Assembly: GCF_001787335.1 (NCBI RefSeq)
Contig: NZ_CP014674.1
Location: 1,258,501 to 1,322,500 of the forward strand
Length of the DNA: 64,000 bases
Reading direction: 5' to 3'
DNA from: Kozakia baliensis
Lineage (GTDB): Bacteria; Pseudomonadota; Alphaproteobacteria; Acetobacterales; Acetobacteraceae
The first letter of the stretch is position 1, and each line of letters starts with the position of its first letter. This document shows positions 39,292 to 47,535 of the stretch, piece after piece. The notes below the pieces were generated by a model. The model was not told the origin of the DNA. It made no database searches and saw only the letters and a list, made by a program, of their open reading frames with translations. The position numbers were made by a program, and so were the translations under genes.

Positions 39292-39584
39292 AATCGCCAA
39301 CCTGTCAACAGCGCGGCGCCCCCCAATGCTGCCGTTGCCGTCAATACGCCTAACCAGGCCCGCCGGGCGCTTCTCACATAGAAACACGCCATGACGATAG
39401 GCGGCCAAACCAGCAATCCGAGCAGCGTCGCGGTAATCACTGCCTCAAGGCGCACCATCGGCAAGACGCGGGTCAAAAGAACAGCGACAAGAGACGCCAC
39501 TACATATCCACCTAAAACGCCCGCCGCCGCCCGCGCCGCGACAGAACGCCGATAGCGACGCAAACGTGCGGCTGCACTTATCAT
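39288..39584 (-). CDS. DUF3649 small membrane protein
   Basis: The 98-residue product has a basic N-terminus and three hydrophobic segments (about residues 20-42, 48-68 and 77-93). It fits the DUF3649 group found at the head of siderophore-utilisation operons. Residue patterns: RAAAGVLGGYVVASLVAVLL, then MVRLEAVITATLLGLLVWPPIVMACFYVRSARRAWLG. The next gene starts within its stop codon. A TonB receptor usually precedes such operons but none is here. A Fur-like site lies about 195 bp upstream. Confidence 0.78.
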   Translation of the reverse strand: MISAAARLRRYRRSVAARAAAGVLGGYVVASLVAVLLTRVLPMVRLEAVITATLLGLLVWPPIVMACFYVRSARRAWLGVLTATAALGGAALLTGWRL

Positions 39585-39933
39585 ATCGCATCAACACTCA
39601 AATAAATCATTGCCCACTCACGCCGCACGGAGCAAAGGCAGCTTGCCTTTTCTAACAATTTCAATTCCTTGCTACATACAGATGGCAAGCAAAACCTGCT
39701 CGAATGACAACGATCTCAACGCGGGAAAATATGGGTTTGCTCATAAATCCTTACCCAACAGCGGGAGCATGTTATTTATGAGAATGATTCGCAATAGGCA
39801 ATCATGAAGTTTCAGCGCTCAAAAGCCGATGCGTAACAGAGCAGTCACATGACGAGCGGAAGAATGCATTTTCCAAAAAGAAGCGACGCCGAGCTGGCCG
39901 CCTAACGCCGCATAATATTATGCTTCAAGCTTT
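39585..39933. other. Intergenic region with Fur-like site
   Basis: This 349-nt gap lies between the head of the iron operon and the end of the glycosyltransferase-like gene. It holds TGAGAATGATTCGCA at 39779-39793, a 12 of 14 match to the 7-1-7 Fur box (TGATAATnATTATCA). It also holds a perfect palindrome GCATAATATTATGC at 39910-39923, just after the minus-strand gene end. No ORF I trust is present. Confidence 0.55.
39779..39793 (-). promoter_or_regulatory. Fur-box-like iron regulatory site
   Basis: TGAGAATGATTCGCA matches the Fur half-site pattern at 12 of 14 informative positions. It is upstream of the DUF3649-PepSY-DUF3325 operon, which fits iron-dependent repression. Distance to the ATG (about 195 bp) is long, so an internal promoter nearby is assumed. 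Confidence 0.45.
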
Positions 39934-40917
39934 TCAGGCGTTATGCGCTTGGCCTGTCTGCTTCTCATTCGCTCCAGCGGGCGTTGCACCGTAATACCAG
40001 GGCTTACCATCTTTTTTGGGGCGCAATCGGCGTATCAATGAGGAAGATAAACGGGCATATAATTTTCGAAAGAAAAGCGGCAGAACAATTCTCTTGGGAT
40101 ATTTATTGAGCGTTTTCCAAGTCTCGCTTCTAAAATTGATCAGATCGACAATGCTTTTCTGATGGTGGATAAAACTGTTCAGGAATTTCTTTTCCGGTAA
40201 AACGGGATGAAGAAAACAATTCTCTCCTGCTAGATCAATGTTCGCCTCGTCCGTGGGGGGCCACCAATCGAATTTGCTCACATCCCCAAATTCTGAAAGC
40301 GTTGCGGCCTTAAAACCTTTGCGCTCGATTTCCGCCGGTATAAAACCCTCATTATTAGGCCAAAACGAAATCTCGCCCTTCGTGAAAAGCTTCCCCATTT
40401 CTTGCCGACGCGCCAATAGATATTCGAGCGCGTCTTTGCGAAAGACGGAGAAACAAGACAACCCAACCGGATAGGAAGCTCCATAAAACTGCTCATGCAT
40501 CGGATGCCACGGCCACTGCGTGTTATCTTTTCTTAGAGGCATATACACATATGCAATGTCCTCTTTCTGCATGGTTTCGATCATGTCGTCGATATTCACA
40601 TTGGCGACGACATCGTATTCGACAAAAACGAAATAATCGTAAACGCCGTATTTATTCAAAAACACATAATGCGGATAATCGATATTGTACCAGATAACCG
40701 AGCCATCCGTCGTCGCCATCGTCAGGCCTAAATTTTTTAGTTCCGCTTCGTTGATCCGGATGATTTCATCATGGTTTATATCGCCGACTTTCTTGATCGT
40801 CTCATCCACCGCAACAAAAAAGTCCGCATGTCTGGCGCTTTTTTTAAATCTGGCGAATTGCCTGTCGCAAAAATCATCCCAATAATGGGTTTTCATGACG
40901 ATCGCATATCTCTTCAT
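39934..40917 (-). CDS. Glycosyltransferase-like protein of unknown specificity
   Basis: The 327-residue protein starts MKRYAIVMKTHYWDDFCDRQF and contains YDYFVFVEYDVVANVNIDDM. The latter resembles the metal-binding DxD-type segment of GT-A glycosyltransferases, with aromatic residues around it. Further parts are PLRKDNTQWPWHPMHEQFYGASY and EGFIPAEIERKGFKAATLSEFGD. No signal or membrane helix is evident; the C-terminus is basic (RRLRPKKDGK). I do not recognise a precise family. The gene looks less G+C rich than its neighbours, which may mean transfer. A copy of its first seven codons occurs nearby on the other strand. Confidence 0.6.
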   Translation of the reverse strand: MKRYAIVMKTHYWDDFCDRQFARFKKSARHADFFVAVDETIKKVGDINHDEIIRINEAELKNLGLTMATTDGSVIWYNIDYPHYVFLNKYGVYDYFVFVEYDVVANVNIDDMIETMQKEDIAYVYMPLRKDNTQWPWHPMHEQFYGASYPVGLSCFSVFRKDALEYLLARRQEMGKLFTKGEISFWPNNEGFIPAEIERKGFKAATLSEFGDVSKFDWWPPTDEANIDLAGENCFLHPVLPEKKFLNSFIHHQKSIVDLINFRSETWKTLNKYPKRIVLPLFFRKLYARLSSSLIRRLRPKKDGKPWYYGATPAGANEKQTGQAHNA

Positions 40918-40997
40918 ACTAGCCATACCTAATAAATATTCAATTGCTTCTAGTATAGTTCGCGTGCATCAATCTGCAAGAAAAACCGGGATCAATC

Positions 40998-41021
40998 ATG
41001 AAGAGATATTGTATAGTTTGA
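40998..41021 (+). other. Tiny ORF resembling the start of the adjacent glycosyltransferase-like gene
   Basis: ATG AAG AGA TAT TGT ATA GTT TGA encodes MKRYCIV. The minus-strand neighbour starts MKRYAIV, and the first 12 nt are identical (inverted copies at 40906-40917 and 40998-41009). It may be the remains of a divergent paralog whose body was lost, or a regulatory inverted repeat. Confidence 0.4.
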
Positions 41022-41133
41022 TGTAACGTCATTACTTCGTTAATATTTTAAAATTATAAAGGAGGCACCTACCTACAAAATCTCACTGCCCTGTGGCACA
41101 ATCCTGACTGGATTTTCGTAAGAGGGGCATATC

Positions 41134-41865
41134 ATGAACCAAAAAGTTGCACTCATCACTGGCGGAAGCCGCGGGATTGGCGGTGCCATTGCCGAGAGTC
41201 TGGCGAATGAAGGGTTTGATATCGCCATATCCTACGCCAATAACGCTGCCTGCGCTGAAGACGTCGTAAAGGCCATTCAGGCGAAGGGCAGGCGTGCCCT
41301 TGCGATTAAGGCAGACGGGAGTACGGTCGAAGGCAACAAGGCCGTTATCTCAAAAACCTTATCGGAATTGGGGCGCATCGACGTCTTGGTCTGCAACGCT
41401 GGGCGCTATCCTTACGGCTTAATCAATGAAATGAGTACGGAGGAGATTGATAAAACACTTACGCTCAACCTCCGTTCCGTTATGATTGAAACGGCGGAAG
41501 CTGTTAAACATATGCAAGCGGGTAGTCGCCTGATCTATATCGGTTCTGCTTTCGGCGAACGTGCGCCATTTCCCGGCATTTCCGTCTATTCCGCCACCAA
41601 AGCCGCTCTTCCGGGCTTCGCACGCGGTGTCGCGCGCGATCTCGGTTCTAAAGGCATTACCGCCAATGTCGTGCAGCCTGGCCCGATCGATACCGAACTA
41701 AACCCTGCGGACGGTGCTGCCGCGAAAATGTTGAGCAGCTTCGTCGCCACCGGAGCCTATGGCAAAACGGCCGATATCGCCGCAGCCGTTTCTTTTCTTG
41801 CTAGCCCTGGGGCCGGTTACGTTACCGGATCAACGCTCACCGTCGATGGCGGTCTTTGCGCCTAA
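41134..41865 (+). CDS. Short-chain dehydrogenase/reductase (SDR)
   Basis: The 243-residue classical SDR has the NAD(P)-binding TGGSRGIGGAIA at residue 9, the NAG motif (VLVCNAGRYP), and the catalytic Ser-Tyr-Lys (GSAF and YSATKAAL). QPGPIDTELNP and a FabG-like C-terminus (VTGSTLTVDGGLCA) complete it. Length is normal. An alternative reading as FabG (3-oxoacyl-ACP reductase) cannot be ruled out, but no fatty-acid genes are near. It ends 4 nt inside the convergent PnuC gene. Confidence 0.93.
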   Translation: MNQKVALITGGSRGIGGAIAESLANEGFDIAISYANNAACAEDVVKAIQAKGRRALAIKADGSTVEGNKAVISKTLSELGRIDVLVCNAGRYPYGLINEMSTEEIDKTLTLNLRSVMIETAEAVKHMQAGSRLIYIGSAFGERAPFPGISVYSATKAALPGFARGVARDLGSKGITANVVQPGPIDTELNPADGAAAKMLSSFVATGAYGKTADIAAAVSFLASPGAGYVTGSTLTVDGGLCA

Positions 41866-42419
41866 TTCGAAATGCTGCGCCGCCAGAGACGAAAACCATT
41901 GGCGGCCAGCGCGACGAACGCGGCATAAAGAAGCGCTGTAGGATACAAACCGCGCATCACGAATAAGCCCGTGTAAAGCGCATCCACCCCCATCCATAAA
42001 AACCAACTCGCAATATACCGCCGTGCGGCCCAGAATTGCCCAACGATACTGTAACAACTCAACAATGCATCGAAAAACGGGGCAGGGTCATCCGTCCAAC
42101 GCACAAGAACGATATAAAATCCTACCGTGCCCAAACCCCCCGCCAACATGTCGCGCCCTAATCGCCCTGGGGGCGGTCGCAAAACCCTGATCGCACCGTC
42201 ATCATGCTGACCGCGCGCCCATTGCCGCCAGCCATAAAGCAGAAACAGGCAAAAAAGACCTTGCAAACACATATCAGCATAGAGCCGGGCCGTCAGGAAA
42301 ACCCAGCCGTAAAGCAAGGACGCCACGAGGGAGACCGGCCAACATAGCAAATGCCGCCGTCCGGTTAGCCAAACCCCGACCGCGCTCAAGAACGCGGCGA
42401 TCAGTTCGAGTGCCGACAA
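41862..42419 (-). CDS. PnuC family vitamin/nucleoside transporter
   Basis: PnuC proteins move nicotinamide riboside, and related ones thiamine or riboflavin, across the inner membrane by facilitated diffusion. The 185-residue product has seven predicted helices and the signatures WPVSLVASLLYGWVFLTARLYADMCLQ in the first half and WFLWMGVDALYTGLFVMRGLYPTALLYAAFVALAANGF in the second. It starts 8 nt after the kinase gene. The kinase next door could phosphorylate and trap the substrate, as is known for PnuC partners. Substrate: nicotinamide riboside, thiamine or similar; not decidable here. Confidence 0.87.
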   Translation of the reverse strand: MSALELIAAFLSAVGVWLTGRRHLLCWPVSLVASLLYGWVFLTARLYADMCLQGLFCLFLLYGWRQWARGQHDDGAIRVLRPPPGRLGRDMLAGGLGTVGFYIVLVRWTDDPAPFFDALLSCYSIVGQFWAARRYIASWFLWMGVDALYTGLFVMRGLYPTALLYAAFVALAANGFRLWRRSISN

Positions 42420-42427
42420 ACCTTCGC

Positions 42428-43573
42428 CTATGCCCGCATCAGAAAATCTTCAAGCCACGTTAGAAGCTCGTGGCCATCTGGCCCGGCAAACCATTGCGCA
42501 TGGCCTAGAAGATAATTGTCATACGCTACCTGGGCAGAGGCTTTGTCATGCAACAGGGCACCGAAATACGCGACTTCGGAAAGCGCGAACTCCACATGAA
42601 CCAGCGGCAAAAATGCCGTCAACAGCGCGCGTTCGGACATATTGAGCCGTCGGATTTGTTGGTAACCCCGCAGCAATGCCTCTAATTGGTCATACGCCAC
42701 AGGCGTAGAGCTATCGAGCGCTAGCCACGCAATCACATTACGCTCGATCGTTACCGCCAGATCAAACGGTGCGCAGGTCCGGTCCGCCATGCCGAAATCG
42801 ACGATCTGTGCCACCTGCGCCGCATTATCTTCGACCGTCCATAACAAATTGGAAGCATGCCAATCGCCATGCCCCCAACAGGGCCGAACCTTCGGTAGAA
42901 GGGGCGCCAAGCGTTTATGAAACGGCTCAAGCGTCGTGCGGGCATTTCGTTCCCAATCATGCGCCGCAATCTGCTCCGCCAAGCCAGATTGCGTCGGCAC
43001 CCATCGGCGTAATCCTGCCATTAAATCAGTCTGCCCGACTGCATCCATGCTCGAAACCAATAACCGCCCATGTCGGGTAGGGGCATCATACCCTTCGGAG
43101 GCAAGATGTAACCGCGCCAGAGCCGCACCCGCCATCCCCGCATGACGCGCCTGAAAAAACGGCTCCCAGGACATGCGCTCGCGATAAAGATCAACGCCCT
43201 GAGCCGGTTCGAACACCTCGTAAGTCCACTCGCCCGCGGCATAAGCGGTTGCCCCATTTGCCATCGTCAGCGGCAAAGCGACAGGCTCTCTACGTTCATG
43301 CAGATACGCGATGTATCGATGCTCTTCCGTCAATGTCTCAACGTCGCGCACCGCGTTATGATGACGCTTGATAAAGATCTGCCGCCCATCTTCCCAATAA
43401 GCTAGTCCGGCGGCAGAGAAAGGGCGTGCACTGTGCCAATCGATGCGGGAGGGTAGCCCACTTAGATCGTAGTGGCTCAGCACGGCCTGCGCTTCCTCAA
43501 GCGTCAAAGCAGGCCAGTCCCGATGCGCCTGCACGCCATGAACGCCGAATTGGCCTAAAATAGTCTCCGTCAT
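42428..43573 (-). CDS. APH-fold small-molecule kinase
   Basis: The 381-residue protein has the aminoglycoside phosphotransferase/choline kinase fold. The catalytic loop reads CWGHGDWHASNLLW and the metal-binding end IVDFGMADRTCAPFDLAVTIER. A Lys of the ATP site is in QIFIKRHHN. The family includes kinases for aminoglycosides, choline, thiamine, methylthioribose and homoserine. Position between a TonB receptor and a PnuC transporter points to a nutrient kinase, for example of a vitamin, not drug resistance. Its ATG shares one nucleotide with the receptor stop (TGATG), so translation is coupled. Confidence 0.85.
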   Translation of the reverse strand: MTETILGQFGVHGVQAHRDWPALTLEEAQAVLSHYDLSGLPSRIDWHSARPFSAAGLAYWEDGRQIFIKRHHNAVRDVETLTEEHRYIAYLHERREPVALPLTMANGATAYAAGEWTYEVFEPAQGVDLYRERMSWEPFFQARHAGMAGAALARLHLASEGYDAPTRHGRLLVSSMDAVGQTDLMAGLRRWVPTQSGLAEQIAAHDWERNARTTLEPFHKRLAPLLPKVRPCWGHGDWHASNLLWTVEDNAAQVAQIVDFGMADRTCAPFDLAVTIERNVIAWLALDSSTPVAYDQLEALLRGYQQIRRLNMSERALLTAFLPLVHVEFALSEVAYFGALLHDKASAQVAYDNYLLGHAQWFAGPDGHELLTWLEDFLMRA

Positions 43574-45975
43574 CAGAAACCGGTCGAGGCCGTGAACATC
43601 GCAGCAAAACCCCCGCCAATATAATAATCGGGTGAAGATCCGGAAATCGTCGTGCCATAACGCCCGGTCGTATCGTGTGCATTAAAAGTCGGATCGGCAA
43701 TGCCGGACAGATAATGTTCGTTGGTGATATTGATGAAGTTCATACGCAATGTCGGGCGCTGCAAATGCACCGCGTCTGCGAAGCGATACCCAAAAGCCAA
43801 ATCTCCCGTCGTATGATCGGAAATACGCTCGTCATTCATGAATGTCGCGAATTGATGCCCGGTATAACGCACGCTCGCCACACCGAAAAAATGCCCATCA
43901 TCGTAACTCAGGCCTGCCGAAGCCTGTAGGCTCGGGCTACGCACTGCAATCTTGCCCCGTGTCGGCAATAAATCGCCACCCGAAGCTAAATCGTTGTCGA
44001 TGGTCGCATGTAGATATTCGCCGGAAAAATACGGGCTCCAATGATGCCAGGGCCGCGTCCCGATTTCCACGTCCACGCCGCGCGAGGTCTGCCCTCCAGC
44101 ATTGAGCGTTGATTCCACGATCGCCCCGTTTTGGGAGATCAGCGTTTGAATCTGCCGATTGGTGAAGTTGTAATTGAACAACGTCAAACTACCGATCAGG
44201 AAGCGTCCCGCATAGCGATATCCCAATTCTTCGGAAATTGAGTATTCGTTCTTCACTCTCGTATTGGCGTTGGTCGAAACCTCACCCGTGCTTGGGTCGT
44301 ACACATCGTAAAGCGCCGTCTCATCCGGAGCGCGGAAATTCGTGGTTGCATTGAAGAAAATCTGATGGTTCTGATCGATCCGATAACGTACTCCAAGGCG
44401 TGGTAACGGCTCCGCGCTGTTGGTGTTGGCCCGGTATTGCGGCCCCGGCACATTGTTGGTTCCGTTGCGTGTGAACATCACTTCCTTAAACCCCGCATCG
44501 ATCAGCAAACGATCATGCAGTAAGGAAATATGATCGCCGATATAAAGCGCATTGGTCTGCGCGATCGTGTGATTGCTCCCGCCGAGCAACGCATTGCCAT
44601 TCGATAGATGAATAAGAGAACTATCGCGCGCGCCCCAAATATTGGCGGCATACCCGCTCTCGGAAACCGCTGTGAAAGGCTGCTTTTCCGTATCATCTAC
44701 GTAATCGTACCAGTAGCCGAAAACAAAGTCGTTCCAGCCCGTCTTCCAATCCAACGACGCATTGAACCCGCTGCGATAGCTACGCTGCGTGTAGTCGGCC
44801 CGAACCGTGGCGTAGCCATCCTGCGCGCTTGGAAGATTGAGCGTATCGGGCAGCGCCTGTGTGCCGCTCCAAAGCCCTGTTTGCGCTAGCTGTGAACCAC
44901 CCGGCACATTGCCGTAAGCGCCTTGGGCGTAAGGGGTTACATTCAACGTCAGATGATCCGCCAATTTTAGCCGAACCGGCGCGCCTAGATAAAGCGTGCG
45001 CTCCGGCGCGCGCCACAGCCGATAATAATCCGTGCCGAAATTCGCATTGCCGAGATCATAATGCTTAGCAAGATTATTCGGCCCGGAAATTCCGTATGCC
45101 TTGAAATCTGCCTGCGTCACCTGCGGATAATAACTCGTGATCGTGCTGTTCCAGGAACCCAACAACGATGCCCGATTGCCGCTACCCCATTCCTTAAGTA
45201 ATTTGAAATCGACATGCTGCCGCGTATCGCGCCCCGGGCCACGCCAGTTGTCCGACGCGCCATGCGAATACGAAACGAACCCTCGCAGCCCTGTATGTGC
45301 TAATTCCCCGGTATCGAGACGAATAAACTCCCGATTGGTATCATACGAACCATAGGAAATGCTGGTGTAACCGCCCGGCTTGAGGCCCGGATCGCGGAAA
45401 CTCAAATTCATCAATCCGCCCGCCGCATTCAATACTGGACTGTCCAAATCGGCGGAACCTTGGGTCAGGGCGATTTCCTGGTAATTCTCCGCATCCGCAA
45501 ATTGGCTCGGATACCCGCTGTAATAGGCAACGTCATTCAACGGCATGCCTTCCAGCACATAACCGATGGAATCGTTGTTCAAACCTCGTACCGTCAAATT
45601 AGTCTGCGGCGAAAAACCGAACGGATCGGACGTTGCTACATTTGCCCCCGGCAACATCGATGCCAGTTGATACGCTGTTGCCGAAGGTGCCTGTTTGGAG
45701 ATGAAATCCTGCCCAACCGTGCTGACCGATTTCACGCTTTGCTGGGGATGGATCAATCCGCCGCCTGGCTGATGCCCCGACGCGGTATCTGGTGCAGCCT
45801 TGACTATGATATGCTCAGTAGGCGAGGGGCGGGAAGAGACTCGTTTGCTTGGCGTCGCTTCCTCCGCCGAAGCTCCACCGGACGACAACAACAAAGCCGG
45901 AACGGAAACCGCGCTGCATAAGACAAACGCTGAACGGCGACGCCACGTGGGAAAAATGCCGCCGGAAACGCTCAT
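43573..45975 (-). CDS. TonB-dependent outer-membrane receptor (vitamin/nucleoside-type operon)
   Basis: The 800-residue receptor has a signal peptide (FVLCSAVSVPALLLSSGGASA). The plug domain follows (SVKSVSTVGQDFISKQAP, LTVRGLNNDSIGYVLEGMPLNDVAYYSGYP). A 22-strand barrel ends in an aromatic-terminated strand (FAAMFTASTGF). I chose ATG 45975 (AAGGGA upstream) rather than TTG 45993. It heads an operon with an APH-fold kinase and a PnuC transporter, so it probably brings in the compound that those two handle. No riboswitch of the TPP or cobalamin type was found in front; a palindrome lies about 140 bp upstream. Confidence 0.9.
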   Translation of the reverse strand: MSVSGGIFPTWRRRSAFVLCSAVSVPALLLSSGGASAEEATPSKRVSSRPSPTEHIIVKAAPDTASGHQPGGGLIHPQQSVKSVSTVGQDFISKQAPSATAYQLASMLPGANVATSDPFGFSPQTNLTVRGLNNDSIGYVLEGMPLNDVAYYSGYPSQFADAENYQEIALTQGSADLDSPVLNAAGGLMNLSFRDPGLKPGGYTSISYGSYDTNREFIRLDTGELAHTGLRGFVSYSHGASDNWRGPGRDTRQHVDFKLLKEWGSGNRASLLGSWNSTITSYYPQVTQADFKAYGISGPNNLAKHYDLGNANFGTDYYRLWRAPERTLYLGAPVRLKLADHLTLNVTPYAQGAYGNVPGGSQLAQTGLWSGTQALPDTLNLPSAQDGYATVRADYTQRSYRSGFNASLDWKTGWNDFVFGYWYDYVDDTEKQPFTAVSESGYAANIWGARDSSLIHLSNGNALLGGSNHTIAQTNALYIGDHISLLHDRLLIDAGFKEVMFTRNGTNNVPGPQYRANTNSAEPLPRLGVRYRIDQNHQIFFNATTNFRAPDETALYDVYDPSTGEVSTNANTRVKNEYSISEELGYRYAGRFLIGSLTLFNYNFTNRQIQTLISQNGAIVESTLNAGGQTSRGVDVEIGTRPWHHWSPYFSGEYLHATIDNDLASGGDLLPTRGKIAVRSPSLQASAGLSYDDGHFFGVASVRYTGHQFATFMNDERISDHTTGDLAFGYRFADAVHLQRPTLRMNFINITNEHYLSGIADPTFNAHDTTGRYGTTISGSSPDYYIGGGFAAMFTASTGF

Positions 45976-46116
45976 CTTTTCAAATCCCTTCAAACACCGC
46001 TATGGCGAGGCGTCAAATACGCAACCGTTCAGCACGCACTAGCGATGATAAGAGCTGCTTGCAATCGAACGCTCGACCCAAGCGGGAAGTTGAATACGCA
46101 ATGTCTCCTATTTGCA

Positions 46117-46132
46117 CAAATTTTCAAATTTG
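46117..46132. promoter_or_regulatory. Palindrome upstream of the TonB-kinase-PnuC operon
   Basis: CAAATTT-TC-AAATTTG is a perfect inverted repeat (7-bp arms, 2-nt centre), and the flanks GCA and CGTGC extend it loosely. It lies between the divergent TonB receptor (start 45975) and the small gene at 46201. This suits a repressor site for either. The regulator is unknown. Confidence 0.4.
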
Positions 46133-46200
46133 CGTGCCCCACCAAACATGATAGCCGCAAAATGACAAAGTAAAAGCGGCCTATTGCGGAGGATAAGACT

Positions 46201-46515
46201 ATGCCGGATCAGTACGCGGATCTCATCCAACTCACGCGCGATTGGGTCATCACGACGGACGTTAAAACACTCCCACATGCGCTGAACGAAGAAGAATTGG
46301 GCATCTTGCACACTGCCCGCACAATAGGAATCGACATGCTGCGGGCCACCACCGACAAATGGACCATTCAACGCGCACGCGGAGAGCTACCTTCATCCTT
46401 GAATGAAAACGATTTTGCAGCGCTCCTGGGCGCTACCTTACCCGTGGATCAGCCCATAGCTCCTGCGCAAGACCCGCTATACTTTGCCCATCTTCATGTC
46501 GATCAAGGCATCTAA
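46201..46515 (+). CDS. Hypothetical small protein
   Basis: I do not recognise this 104-residue protein. It is acidic, without signal peptide or membrane helix, and has a helical look (ALNEEELGILHTARTIGIDMLRATTDKWTIQRARGELP). A strong GGAGG site lies at 46187-46191 before the ATG, which supports expression. It is divergent from the TonB receptor operon and may share its regulatory region. Its end overlaps the small minus-strand gene by 4 nt. Confidence 0.6.
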   Translation: MPDQYADLIQLTRDWVITTDVKTLPHALNEEELGILHTARTIGIDMLRATTDKWTIQRARGELPSSLNENDFAALLGATLPVDQPIAPAQDPLYFAHLHVDQGI

Positions 46516-46700
46516 TCCATTTCCTCGCCGGCCCCCGTCAAACCTGCCGGTTGCCCAGCATCCACATTGGCGATTTGCTCTACAAGCCGATCCGCTGAAG
46601 CCCTATCGCCATAACGGTTGGCATTGCGGAGTTCGGATGTAAGAGTAGCTTCCTCACGAAGCGACGGACCAGAGGGATTTTTGTTTAACGCAACTTCCAA
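46512..46700 (-). CDS. Small hypothetical gene, possibly decayed secreted protein
   Basis: The ORF begins at a TTG (46700) with no good ribosome site and encodes 62 polar residues (EVALNKNPSGPSLREEATLTSELRNANRYGDRASADRLVEQ...). Just upstream in the same frame is SSVHAAPTEKTVL, which looks like the end of a signal peptide, but a TGA lies before it. It could be the remnant of a secreted protein whose N-terminal part was lost, or a chance ORF. I do not recognise the family. Confidence 0.3.
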   Translation of the reverse strand: MEVALNKNPSGPSLREEATLTSELRNANRYGDRASADRLVEQIANVDAGQPAGLTGAGEEMD

Positions 46701-46851
46701 AACGGTCTTTTCAGTCGGCGCAGCATGAACGCTAGAAAACGGATTTCAAATGCGCGACCGAGGCTGTAACGGAGAAAGTCTATCGAATAACATAATATAT
46801 TATTATAAATATGTTCGATTTAATCCGCTTATAATATTTACTTTGATAATT
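46701..46851. other. AT-rich gap with no recognised feature
   Basis: Between the small minus-strand ORF and the end of pdeM. 46785-46850 is very AT-rich, with repeated ATAAT/ATTAT runs. I see no terminator, promoter or gene that I would defend. Confidence 0.5.
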
Positions 46852-47535
46852 TCAAGGCATCGCCATATCCAAGCGATGCAACCGATCTTTTCCTAAAAGA
46901 TAAAGCCGCGCCTTTTTCGGCAACAATGCTGAAATCGCTGGGTCGCGCACATCCAATCCTCCTGTATAACTACCGAAAGCGGGCAAAATCACCCGTTGAT
47001 CATTCGTTGCAAAACAGCTTCGTGTCAGAGAATGGCCCCTAATAGAAATGCGGGCTTTCGGATGAAGATGGCCGGAAAATTCGACAATCCCAGGTGCTAG
47101 GTCCGCGTTCGGGGAGGGTATGTGCCGAAACGAAAACGGCCCTTCCTGCCATTCTGTAAGCCAAACGCCAGGCACTTCTTCCACGGGCTGCGGATCGTGA
47201 TTGCCTGTCAGCCACACCAACTCCACACCTTCCGCCATCATCGCTAACTGCGCCCGGTCCTCCGGTAAAAGCCGCTCTGCCGCCCGCCCATCATGGAAAT
47301 TATCGCCCAACGCCAGAACACAATGTGGCTTCCAGTGCGTAATCAGCGCCGATAATCGGTCCAGGGTTAGGCGCGTATCGTAAGGCGGCAGTAATATCCC
47401 GCTCCCGCGCCGGGATGTGCCTTTTTCCAGATGTAAGTCCGCGACGATAAGCAAATGTCGGTCGGGCCAGAAAACTGCGCCCTCGGCAAGCAGCAACAAG
47501 TTTTCGTTCATCAACTCAACAGGCGAGGGGATCAT
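46852..47535 (-). CDS. pdeM: Ligase-associated phosphoesterase PdeM
   Basis: PdeM is a metallophosphoesterase found with the ligase-associated DNA repair module. The 227-residue product has all metal motifs of the calcineurin-like fold: VADLHLEKG, ALGDNFHDG, LTGNHDPQ, FSGHLHPKA. Its substrate is probably a damaged or unusual DNA end, but this is not proven. It overlaps the helicase gene by 4 nt. Together with the divergent exonuclease and ligase it makes the full four-gene set. Confidence 0.9.
   Translation of the reverse strand: MIPSPVELMNENLLLLAEGAVFWPDRHLLIVADLHLEKGTSRRGSGILLPPYDTRLTLDRLSALITHWKPHCVLALGDNFHDGRAAERLLPEDRAQLAMMAEGVELVWLTGNHDPQPVEEVPGVWLTEWQEGPFSFRHIPSPNADLAPGIVEFSGHLHPKARISIRGHSLTRSCFATNDQRVILPAFGSYTGGLDVRDPAISALLPKKARLYLLGKDRLHRLDMAMP

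Noticed and set aside
41056-41066. Strong Shine-Dalgarno-like AAAGGAGGCAC without a start codon
   Set aside because: No ATG, GTG or TTG at a usable distance, and the SDR gene has its own site; probably chance or a remnant.
45976-46200. TPP or cobalamin riboswitch before the TonB-kinase-PnuC operon
   Set aside because: I looked on the minus strand for the conserved blocks and found none of them.
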